A stretch of DNA of 64,000 bases, from assembly GCF_039503195.1 (NCBI RefSeq), contig NZ_JBCJKP010000001.1, forward strand, positions 1,364,001 through 1,428,000. Direction: 5' to 3'. Below, piece after piece: positions 46,120 to 53,278 of this stretch. Every line of letters begins with the position of its first letter. Within the stretch, counting starts at the first letter, position 1. Origin of the DNA: Streptomyces mirabilis (GTDB lineage Bacteria; Actinomycetota; Actinomycetes; Streptomycetales; Streptomycetaceae). The position numbers and the translations under genes are program-made. The notes beneath the pieces were generated by a model that was not told where the DNA came from, did no database searches, and was given only the letters and a program-made list of their open reading frames with translations.

Positions 46120-47148
46120 ATGATCATGCGTACATCCCCAATGATCAGCGTCATAGTCGCCGCTCACGACCTGCAGGGTCAGCTGGAGAGCTGCCTGCGT
46201 TCGATCCTGAACCAGTCCTTCCGGGATCTGGAGGTCGTCGCGGTCCTGGACCAGTCGCCTGAGTGCCCTGCGAACGTGGTGGATGACTACGCTCAGCGTG
46301 ACGGGCGCGTGTCCGTCGTGCGCTTGAAGGGTGTCGTCGGCATCGGCCGGATACGCAACGCAGGCGCGGAGCACGCCGCCGGTGATTACCTGCTGTTCCT
46401 GGACAGCGATCACATCGTCGGGGGTACAACACTTCAGGCCATGGCCGACCAGCTGCAAGCTACAGACGAGCCGGACGTTCTTCTCTTCGGGCATACGCGT
46501 CTGCATCACCGTCGCTCCTGGCACGGTGCCGCCGCCGAGCTGATTGCCCAGCAGGGGCGTGAGTCCTTCGCCCCGATCGATCTGCCTGAGTTGTTCGGTG
46601 CCCCCGCCTACTCCTGGGACCGCTTGTTCCGCCGCAATATGTGGATCCGGCAGCACCTCTCATTTCCCGACGGTCTCTACGAGGAGGTCTCGGCTGTCCA
46701 CCGCGCCATGCTCGCCGCTGACCGGATCGGCGTTCTGAGATGGAACTGCGTGCAAATCCGCCGCCGGCTCACCCAACACCCCGCAGACGCGCCAGGCGGC
46801 ACCCACTTCGACGTCTTCGCCAGGTACGAAGAGAGCTTCGGTCTGCTGCAGGAGCGCACCGCCCTGGACGCTCTGGCTCCCTTTCTCTTCACTCGCATGA
46901 TTCGTCACTACCTCTTCCTTCTCAATCTTGAGGGGTGCCTCTCCCGCGCCGAGCGCCCGCAGTTCTTCCAACGCGCCAGCGAGCACTACCGCCGATTCCT
47001 CCCCGACGGCTACGAGCGCCCCGATGGCCGCGAGGGCGTCAAGTTCCAACTCGTCGCGAGCGGGATGTACAGCGCTTTCGAGGCCGCCAGGCTCCCTCAG
47101 CTCGCACGCGGCTTCGTCTCCCGGGGCGCCACCGTCCGCGGAGGGTAG
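46120..47148 (+). CDS. Family 2 glycosyltransferase
   Basis: About 342 residues; the start is one of three close ATGs (46120, 46126, 46141) with no strong ribosome binding site. The GT-A core has ISVIVAAHDLQGQLESCLRS, SILNQSFRDLEVVAVLDQSP and the metal-binding DSD of LLFLDSDHIVGG, then a YSWDRLFRRNMWIRQHLSFP acceptor region and EEVSAVHRAMLAADRIGVLR. It resembles the glycosyltransferase part of wall-polymer enzymes. It lies between the two copies of the helicase 3' end. Confidence 0.85.
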   Translation: MIMRTSPMISVIVAAHDLQGQLESCLRSILNQSFRDLEVVAVLDQSPECPANVVDDYAQRDGRVSVVRLKGVVGIGRIRNAGAEHAAGDYLLFLDSDHIVGGTTLQAMADQLQATDEPDVLLFGHTRLHHRRSWHGAAAELIAQQGRESFAPIDLPELFGAPAYSWDRLFRRNMWIRQHLSFPDGLYEEVSAVHRAMLAADRIGVLRWNCVQIRRRLTQHPADAPGGTHFDVFARYEESFGLLQERTALDALAPFLFTRMIRHYLFLLNLEGCLSRAERPQFFQRASEHYRRFLPDGYERPDGREGVKFQLVASGMYSAFEAARLPQLARGFVSRGATVRGG

Positions 47149-47186
47149 CGCAGGCTGAGCGGCACCGACCGGGACACTCAATGTCA

Positions 47187-47380
47187 GGTGCGATGTGCCG
47201 GCTTCGTGGCAGTGACCCAGCTGGGGATGTACCACCCCATGACAGCCGCGAGGTCGCGAAGTACCACCGCCGTGTCAGTGGCAAGCCCCCAGCCACAGGG
47301 CGACGACCAGCAGGTACACAGTTCTCCCACTCAACCGTGACTGACACGCTCTCACTGACACGAAGCCGACACATCGCACC
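47187..47380. mobile_element. Approximately 194-bp inverted-repeat element (MITE-like)
   Basis: Outer 29-bp inverted repeats at 47187-47215 and 47352-47380 match at 27 of 29 positions (GGTGCGATGTGYCGGCTTCG core). Inside are GTACC-N2-CCCATGACAG and CCGCCGTGTCAGTGG, and near the right end two ACTGACACG copies. The same series, in the same order, lies at the right end of the HTH-ATPase remnant (53086-53261, ending in GGCACATCGCA). It carries no gene. It is best read as a non-autonomous relative of that Mu-like element. Confidence 0.75.
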
Positions 47381-47387
47381 CAGGAGC

Positions 47388-47531
47388 CACGTAGAGACGG
47401 TCGTGGTCGACGGCCAGGAGTACCCGGTGAAGCTTGGGGTGTTCCTCTCCAACACACGATCCAGGCGGGGGACGCTCACCGCGGACAAACTCCAGCAGCT
47501 GGCCGCCCTCGGACTGCAATGGGCGGCATAG
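47388..47531 (+). pseudogene. Duplicated 3' end of the HA-type helicase
   Basis: 48 codons read HVETVVVDGQEYPVKLGVFL then SNTRSRRGTLTADKLQQLAA, closely matching the last ~50 codons of the helicase fragment at 44495-45775, including the identical DNA stretch TTCCTCTCCAACACACGATC. The inverted-repeat element ends 8 bp before it, so the element may mark a breakpoint. Confidence 0.8.
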
Positions 47532-47992
47532 GCTCTCAGCGGGTGGTGAGCCGCGCCTGGATCCTTCAGCACACGGGTGCGGCTGCATCGACGGTCGCTC
47601 GCTGGTACGCCGAGCGGGGCCGGCGCCCCGAGCGTCCGCGGCACCCGGAGCCCGTCTGCACAGTGGGCCGGACGATCTATTTCGATCAGCAGGCCGTCGA
47701 GGCCTTTTGGGCGGCCTGGCAGGAGGACGTCGGCACAGCGCAGCTCGGGTCAGGCCGTCGTCCCGGAGACGGGCAGGGAACCCGCGGCGGTGGCCCCGGC
47801 CGTGAACAGCGGGAGCGGGCCGTTGAAGTGGCGCTGGACGCGCTGCGCCGGCCAGGCGGTCATCGCCGCGGGCTCGCTGCCGAACTGGCGCGTGAACACG
47901 GCGGTGTCGACCGCAGCTGGCAGCGCGCCGTGAACGAGGCCCGCGTCGTCCACAAGCGCGAGCAGTCGGCCGAACCCGGCACACCGCCCTGA
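47519..47992 (+). CDS. Helix-turn-helix DNA-binding protein (157 aa)
   Basis: The N-terminal ~60 residues look like a MerR/excisionase-type winged helix: SRAWILQHTGAAASTVARWY then RTIYFDQQAVEAFWAAW. The rest is charged and helical (ALRRPGGHRRGLAAELAREH), as in plasmid or phage regulatory proteins. The ATG overlaps the end of the helicase tail by 13 bp, the type of coupling expected if the helicase and this gene were once an operon. 12-bp iteron-like repeats lie 270 bp downstream. Confidence 0.65.
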   Translation: MGGIGSQRVVSRAWILQHTGAAASTVARWYAERGRRPERPRHPEPVCTVGRTIYFDQQAVEAFWAAWQEDVGTAQLGSGRRPGDGQGTRGGGPGREQRERAVEVALDALRRPGGHRRGLAAELAREHGGVDRSWQRAVNEARVVHKREQSAEPGTPP

Positions 47993-48261
47993 CACCCGTC
48001 CCCGCCGCTGCCCGCCCCACCGGTACGCCGGCCCCTGCCCGGCGCGAGCGCGGAGGGCCGCCGCCCGACGCGCAACAGACACCAGACCCGCCCCCGAACC
48101 CTCGCCCCCGATCCGCCGCTGTCTGCCTCCCCCACCCAACATCAGATACATCCCAAGAAGCAGGCAGGACAGAGGAGAGGGAAGAGGGTTGTCGCGGCGC
48201 GTGGTCGGGGCTGGTCAAGGGGTATGACCTGCACAGACAGCGGGCAAGCCGCTCTGCCTGC

Positions 48262-48321
48262 CGGTAGGGGACTTGGTAGGGGGAACGGTAGGGGCACCGG
48301 TAGGGGTGCCGGTAGGGAGAT
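48262..48321. repeat. Five 12-bp iteron-like tandem repeats
   Basis: Units start at 48262, 48274, 48286, 48298 and 48310, with consensus YGGTAGGGGNNN. They lie between a plasmid-type DNA-binding gene and a toxin-antitoxin pair. Directly repeated 12-bp units in such a setting recall replication or partition iterons, but no Rep gene is present. Confidence 0.75.
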
Positions 48322-48374
48322 TGGCGACTTGCCCGTGGAACTCGCCCTGTACCCACGCATCGTGGTCTGGGCGG

Positions 48375-48638
48375 TCAGGCCTCGATGTACGCGACGACCA
48401 CAACGGTGCGCAGTGCGGTGACGAAGTACAGGACGCGGACGCGTTCGATCTCGTCTGCGTACTGGCGGAGTTCGGGGTGGGTGGTGTCGCCGGGGATCGC
48501 TTCGCCGATCTCGGGGTCGACGGAGATGGCGACCAGGGCGCGGTCCAGGGCGTGAATCTGGTGTTAGTCGGTGAGGTTCTCCAGCTGCTTCGCAGCGGAG
48601 TCGCTGAAGGCGACCTGAGCGCGGCGTCGTCCTGTCAT
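48375..48638 (-). pseudogene. RelE/ParE-like toxin with nonsense mutation
   Basis: The 87-codon frame reads MTGRRRAQVAFSDSAAKQLE NLTD, then TAA at 48564-48566 (codon 25), then HQIHALDRALVAISVDPEIG and a typical RelE-fold ending (ERVRVLYFVTALRTVVVVAY). Apart from the stop, frame and length are intact; TAC to TAA would explain it. The start overlaps the upstream antitoxin stop as TGATG. The toxin is probably inactive. Confidence 0.72.
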
Positions 48639-48859
48639 CAGGCGACGGCCGGGCGCTGGGCTGCCAGGCGGGCGAGGTGAGCCCCGCGCAGTTCCTCCCA
48701 CGGCGTGCATTCCTCGACCGCCGGCAGTCCGTTGGCCGCGATGTCCTCGAGCGCGCCGGCGAACCGGTCGGCATCAGCCCGGGTCCGGGCGGCATACGCG
48801 CGGACCGCGTCCGCGGCCGCGGGCTCCAACGGCTGGCGTGCGGGCGGTTCCTGACTCAT
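48638..48859 (-). CDS. Antitoxin-like protein of a type II pair (73 aa)
   Basis: 73 residues, acidic and helical: ADAVRAYAARTRADADRFAG then ALEDIAANGLPAVEECTPWE. It starts after AGGAGATC. The stop overlaps the toxin start by one base, the usual antitoxin-toxin layout. I do not recognise a named antitoxin family; the assignment rests on the coupled RelE-like partner. With the toxin broken, it may be an orphan antitoxin. Confidence 0.65.
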   Translation of the reverse strand: MSQEPPARQPLEPAAADAVRAYAARTRADADRFAGALEDIAANGLPAVEECTPWEELRGAHLARLAAQRPAVA

Positions 48860-49108
48860 GACGATCTCCTACGCATCGTGGTGAGGTCCACGGTAGTGCG
48901 AGCCACCGCGGGCCGGGAGGCCTTCGACCCAGGCGGGGGTGAGCGGCTGCTCCTGGGTGCGAGCTCGCCATCCGGGTCTCTGACGACGCGCAAGGGAAGA
49001 AACGGCCGATCGGCGGCTGTGCACGCACCTTGCGCGTCGTCTCGTGGGCACCCGCTCGATGCGCACCGCGTCTTGCGCATCGAGGTCTGACGCAAGCTGA
49101 CGCGACGG

Positions 49109-49744
49109 TCAGAACACGTTGATCGCAGATGGTGTCCGCTCCGCGCGAGTCAGGGCGCGCAGCAAGGCTGCTTGGCCATGGCGCCGGACGGCAAGCCCGG
49201 TCAGCAGTGCAACCACGGGATCGAGGGCAGTCCCGGGAAGCTCCGGTGCGCTGAGGCCCACACTGACCGCGAGGTCATCCATATGCACAGAGAGCTCAAC
49301 CATCCGCGTCACGAGGAAATCGTCCAGGCTCAGCGCCCACCCTGTTTGCGGCATGAACACCACCCAGTCGCCGTGCACCTCCTCGAGGCCGGTTCGCTGC
49401 TGGTCGAGCGCGGCATGGACCCGCTCGACCAGCCGCCGCACACCTTCGGACGAGATACCTTCACCCTTCGCTCGAATCCCAGAGTTGATCTCGCCGTCGA
49501 GTGACGCGTCGATCCACACGGCCCGCGAATAGTGCTCCAGCACAGGGATGGGCTCCCGCTCAGAGGCGGGCCCCTCCAGCGCCGGATCCACGCTGAAGAT
49601 CTGATACGCAAGGTGGCCGGCCAGACCTCCGACGGTCCACTGCGCCAACGCGCTGGGTTTCTCCCACGACGCGGCTACTTCCGGTGCGTCCAGCAACGCT
49701 ACGGCCTGCGCGGCGGTCTCCAAGTAGGCGTTCTTCAGGCTCAC
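49109..49744 (-). CDS. Maleylpyruvate isomerase-type mycothiol-dependent enzyme
   Basis: 211 residues from the GTG at 49742-49744. The DinB-like four-helix N-terminal domain of the MDMPI family is clear: PSALAQWTVGGLAGHLAYQI with its metal-ligand histidine, then FLVTRMVELSVHMDDLAVSV with a second histidine. The third ligand and the C-terminal domain (VALLTGLAVRRHGQAALLRA) are also present. These enzymes use mycothiol as cofactor, mostly with unknown substrates. It is not obviously in an operon. Confidence 0.88.
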   Translation of the reverse strand: MSLKNAYLETAAQAVALLDAPEVAASWEKPSALAQWTVGGLAGHLAYQIFSVDPALEGPASEREPIPVLEHYSRAVWIDASLDGEINSGIRAKGEGISSEGVRRLVERVHAALDQQRTGLEEVHGDWVVFMPQTGWALSLDDFLVTRMVELSVHMDDLAVSVGLSAPELPGTALDPVVALLTGLAVRRHGQAALLRALTRAERTPSAINVF

Positions 49745-50129
49745 AGGCCCCCCATGATCCGTCCGGAATCTCAACCCTACGCGGTGTCGCTGACGGGAGA
49801 GGCGAGATGCCACACGACCGTCCACTCAGCGCACACGCTTCGGGAGGTGATAACCGCTCAAATGCCTCGCGTTGCTACAGGCGCGCGTGCCGGGCGACAT
49901 CAAAAGTCGGTTCTGGCACAGATCTTGGGGAGCGGTCGCGGAGCGTCACCTTGGTGTTCGATTGCAAGGGGGCGGGTCGAGTGAGACCGCGTACGCCTAC
50001 CCGCCCGACAAACGACTCCCGAAGAAACCGGCACAGCCCTACATGCCGGCCCCAACTGCGACCGGAATGCGATGTCCGAGCGTGGGCCTATCGTCGTGAG
50101 TTCTGGTTGGGTCGTGGTGAGAACACAAG
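49745..50129. other. Divergent gap without a gene
   Basis: No supported coding sequence. It lies between the leftward isomerase-type gene and the rightward DUF4241 gene and must contain both promoters, none resolved by eye. Confidence 0.45.
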
Positions 50130-50852
50130 GTGGCATACGTGGGGGATGGTCGACTGGTGGCGGCGCCGGAGGTCCGCGCCTATCTCGATGCGGTGTTCAC
50201 GCCGGGCACCCGGCTGGGGGTGCGGCGTGGTGATCCACTGACGTTCGTTGAAGTGGTAGAGGTGGCTCGGGTGACGTCGATCCGCGTGCCAAGCGGCCGG
50301 CTCGTGGTGGACACCCCATGGCTGGAGGACAGGGAGCCGCGGGAGCTTGCGGTTCGGATCCCTCCTGGTGCGTACGGGGTGGACGCGGCGTGGACGGAAG
50401 CACCGTACGAGTTCATGGGGGAGCACTTCTCCGGCCGCGAGGTGGCTGCGACGCGTTTGTGCGTGCGGGAGGACACGGTGGCGGTCTGGGAGATGGGCAT
50501 CGCCGCAGGCGACAACATCGAACGCCTTCGTCAGGGCGACGAGGTCGGATTCAACACGGACACCTCCATGGGCAGCTTCGGCGATGCGACAGCCTGGCCT
50601 GCGCTGACAGCGCCGTTCCGCAGGTTCTGGGAGCAGTGCAGGGCAGCAGCACCGGGCATCCTTGTGTCCCGTGACACCGAGAACGTGGGCGGCGGCGAGT
50701 TCGAGATGGTCCGTGATGAGGCCCGGGGCGCAGACCTCATCACCTTCTCCGCCACCGAAGGACTTTCCGTAGCCTGGCTCGGCCGTACAGAAAACGGAGA
50801 GCTCAGCTCCATCGTCGTCATGGGCCACATGGGCATGGCCGCGCTGGCCTGA
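50130..50852 (+). CDS. DUF4241 family protein
   Basis: 240 residues from the GTG at 50130. The DUF4241 core is recognisable: VRIPPGAYGVDAAWTEAPYE, VAATRLCVREDTVAVWEMGI, and a GFNTDTSMGSFGD block followed by an FSATEGLSVAWLGR ending. Function is unknown; members often appear with toxin-immunity genes. No toxin is adjacent here. Confidence 0.8.
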   Translation: MAYVGDGRLVAAPEVRAYLDAVFTPGTRLGVRRGDPLTFVEVVEVARVTSIRVPSGRLVVDTPWLEDREPRELAVRIPPGAYGVDAAWTEAPYEFMGEHFSGREVAATRLCVREDTVAVWEMGIAAGDNIERLRQGDEVGFNTDTSMGSFGDATAWPALTAPFRRFWEQCRAAAPGILVSRDTENVGGGEFEMVRDEARGADLITFSATEGLSVAWLGRTENGELSSIVVMGHMGMAALA

Positions 50853-51166
50853 GGACCATTCAGTACGGCTCCCCGGCAACGGCGACTGCTCTCACTGCGT
50901 ACCGCAACTGCACGGAGCCCCAGATTTCCCTTCGCGGGTCCGTCACGGCGACGTTTCGCGAACGGGACGGTTCTCCGATGCTCCGGCTGAGCGCCGCTGG
51001 CCTACACCGTCAGGTTCAGAGACAGGTAGTCGACGGCCCGCCGCCCTCATGCACCGACTTCATTTCTCGTGAACATTCCCCGGCCCAGTGATCAGCAGCG
51101 CTCAACCGTTCGAGGCGTTTTGAGCTCTCCACTCGGATCATCAGACCAGAGCGTCATCATTGATCT
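50853..51166. other. Gene-free stretch
   Basis: No complete gene. A short minus-strand ending, AVDYLSLNLTV and stop, near 51000-51040 may be the scrap of a lost gene. The start of the HhH-type gene follows. Confidence 0.35.
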
Positions 51167-51775
51167 ATGACCGCACTCAGCCTCGCCCAGCGGCTCGCCG
51201 ACCACGTGCAGCACCTCCTCGGCGACGGCTCGTTCCCCCGGCCCGGCGGATGGACCCACATGGGCGCTGTCATCTGCGACGCCAGCTTCCACGCCCGCTG
51301 TAAGTACGAGGCGACCCTTCGGCCGCGACTTCTCCGGCTTCAAACGGACTAGCCCGATGCAACGACAGTCCGCGGTTTCCAGAGACGGCTCGCCACAGAA
51401 GACCTCGCCGTCGCCATGAACTTCAACCACTCCCAGAAGGTCGCGACGGCCCACGCCATCACTGACCTGCTGACTGCCAACGGGGTCGATACCCGCGACG
51501 ATCTCCACGCGTGGCTCGGCCAGCAAGCCAATCGCGCCGTTCTACGCACTGCGAAGGGGGTGGGACCGAAGAGCATCGATTACATCGGCAACCTTGTCGG
51601 CCGTTCGCAGGTCGCCGTCGACGTACATCTGCGCACCTTCGCTGCGGATGCCGGTGTACCGGACCTCCGCTACGAGCAACTGCGAGCCGTGTACGAGGAA
51701 GCAGCCGCGATTCTCGGGCATGACCAGGGCGGACTGGAACACGCCGTCTGGCGGTATAGGTCGGGGGCCGTGTAG
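51167..51775 (+). pseudogene. HhH (endonuclease III-like fold) protein interrupted by an amber codon
   Basis: A single 202-codon frame runs from the ATG at 51167 to 51775 with one internal stop, TAG at 51350-51352. Both sides read as one protein: LAQRLADHVQHLLGDGSFPR before, FQRRLATEDLAVAMNFNHSQ and then KGVGPKSIDYIGNLVGRSQV after, with the helix-hairpin-helix GVGPK and a VDVHLRTFAADAG segment as in HhH-GPD relatives. TGG to TAG at one base would create it. An internal ATG at 51416 could still give the C-terminal half. Its 3' end abuts the truncated ATPase gene. Confidence 0.7.
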
Positions 51776-53009
51776 CCACCGCTTCCGCACCCAGCCCCCG
51801 CAGCTTCGAACTGTGCGCAGTCAAAGCGGCCCACGTGCGGAACGTGCCGTGCGCACACGACTGGTCGATCCACGTCAGATCCGGGGCCGGGACGGTGCGC
51901 CACAGCGGATGGAAGTCAGCCACCACGGTCGCCACTTCCGCTGCGGCCAGGCGCGGGACCTCCTGCCACGCGCCGACCCGCGATGCCAACTGCGGCAGCC
52001 GGGACAGCGCCCGCTCGCTGCCCGCCCCGCACAGCACCAGCGTGATCCGCGTGCCGGGGTCATCCCACAGGCTCTGCAGATACTCCAGGCACGGCCCAGG
52101 CAGGCGCTGCGCCTCATCGACCACCAGCACCCGCGCCTCGCCCAGAGCCCCCGCGACCGCGACGTCGGCCAGCGCAGAGGTGTGCGGGAAGCGGCCCGGC
52201 AGCGCCAGAGCGTCGAACACCGCCCGCCTCATGCCAGCCACCGACGGGCGCACCAGCACCGGCACCCACGTCACCTTCCAGCCTGCGGGCACTTCGCCGA
52301 GCGCCATCCGCACGGCGGCGGTCTTGCCCCGGCCCGGGTCGCCGAACACACACACCGCGCCCTCCGCCGCCATCGCCTGCCCGATCGCCTCGGCCACCGC
52401 CCGCACCAACGACGTCCGCACCAACTGCGCTCCCGCCGGCAACGCCACACCCACCACCGCGCCGCCCTCCCCCGACGGCAGGACCGCGGATGCCGCCGCC
52501 GGCGCGGGGTGCGGCGGCCGGCGCGCAGCCGCCCTCGCCTCGCCACCCTCACGCGTCCCGGCCAGGGCGAGGTCAGCCAGCGCCTGCCGCGTTTGCTGCT
52601 CCTCCCGCTCCCGCCGCACCACCGCGCGATCCGGCAGAGCCCTGCCGGCCTCCAGGTCCCGGCGCACCACCCGGTGCAACGACGCCAGCGAGGGCGCCTC
52701 TCCACCGGCATCCTTCAAGTGCCGATGCAACACCGACACGTTCCCGCCCGCCTGCGCCAGCACCTCCCACGCCTGGTCGGACAACTCCAGCCGGGCCCGC
52801 GGCCTGCGCTCCACACGGCCCTCCGTCCGCGCCGCCTCCAGCCAGCGCCGCACCGTCCGCGCATTCACCCCAGCGACCTGGGCGCCCGCCCGCACGTGCG
52901 CCGTCGTCAGCGCCCCGACCGCATCGAGCTCCAGCAGCCGCGCCACCAGCACCGGCCTGGACACCCTCAACCCCGCCGTGACCTCACCCCACGCGCCCGA
53001 CTCCCCCAC
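51459..53009 (-). CDS. Fusion of TniA-type DNA-binding domain to TniB-type ATPase (3'-truncated)
   Basis: 516 residues from the GTG at 53007-53009 (GGGGAAGG site). Residues ~15-130 parallel the DNA-binding part of the transposase at 35774 (ALTTAHVRAGAQVAGVNART, GGNVSVLHRHLK, APSLASLHRVVRRDLEAGR). A Pro/Ala linker follows, then an AAA ATPase with Walker A GDPGRGKT at 223-230 and Walker B VLVVDEAQ at 294-301. The DDE core is absent. Homology to the ATPase at 37363 ends near 51800; the last ~110 codons are antisense to the HhH gene, so the true 3' end is lost. The right end of its element, with repeat motifs, follows at 53086-53261. Confidence 0.75.
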   Translation of the reverse strand: MGESGAWGEVTAGLRVSRPVLVARLLELDAVGALTTAHVRAGAQVAGVNARTVRRWLEAARTEGRVERRPRARLELSDQAWEVLAQAGGNVSVLHRHLKDAGGEAPSLASLHRVVRRDLEAGRALPDRAVVRREREEQQTRQALADLALAGTREGGEARAAARRPPHPAPAAASAVLPSGEGGAVVGVALPAGAQLVRTSLVRAVAEAIGQAMAAEGAVCVFGDPGRGKTAAVRMALGEVPAGWKVTWVPVLVRPSVAGMRRAVFDALALPGRFPHTSALADVAVAGALGEARVLVVDEAQRLPGPCLEYLQSLWDDPGTRITLVLCGAGSERALSRLPQLASRVGAWQEVPRLAAAEVATVVADFHPLWRTVPAPDLTWIDQSCAHGTFRTWAALTAHSSKLRGLGAEAVATRPPTYTARRRVPVRPGHARESRLLPRTRLAVARSGGPVHRHPQRRCADVRRRRPANGRQGCRCNRCSSVPPPSQCVERRDWLAGRATRGDRRGYRPRWQSAGQ

Positions 53010-53085
53010 CCCGCGCCCTTCCCCCTGCGGACACCGACACCGACCACCGTGCCGCCGCACAGCCACCGAAGGATCAGAAGTGCCG

Positions 53086-53261
53086 TTCCCATGACAGCGG
53101 AACAGGACGGGGTGTACCGCCCCATGACAGTCACAACGGCACCAGACACCGCCCTATGTCAGCGACTCCCCATGCTCAACACCCCACCAACAGCGAAAAC
53201 GCCCCGGCCTGACATGCCGTCACTGACACCCACCCACCGACACCAAACCGGCACATCGCAT
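53086..53261. repeat. Right end of the second Mu-like element with transposase-type binding repeats
   Basis: Successive motifs occur: CCCATGACAG (53088-53097), GTACCGCCCCATGACAG (53114-53130), CCGCCCTATGTCAGC, CACTGACACCC, and a terminal CCGGCACATCGCA. The order and most bases match the right half of the inverted-repeat element at 47187-47380. Multiple subterminal repeats are typical of Mu/Tn7/Tn5053-type ends. IS256 inserted a few bases outside it. Confidence 0.6.
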
Positions 53262-53278
53262 CAACGATCGCGATCTTC

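Noticed and set aside
48869..49066. 65-codon frame upstream of the antitoxin
   Set aside because: Arg-rich, no recognisable domain, probably leader sequence.
49470..49490. tRNA-like T-loop string CTCGAATCCC
   Set aside because: It lies inside the isomerase-type gene and no cloverleaf can be built around it.
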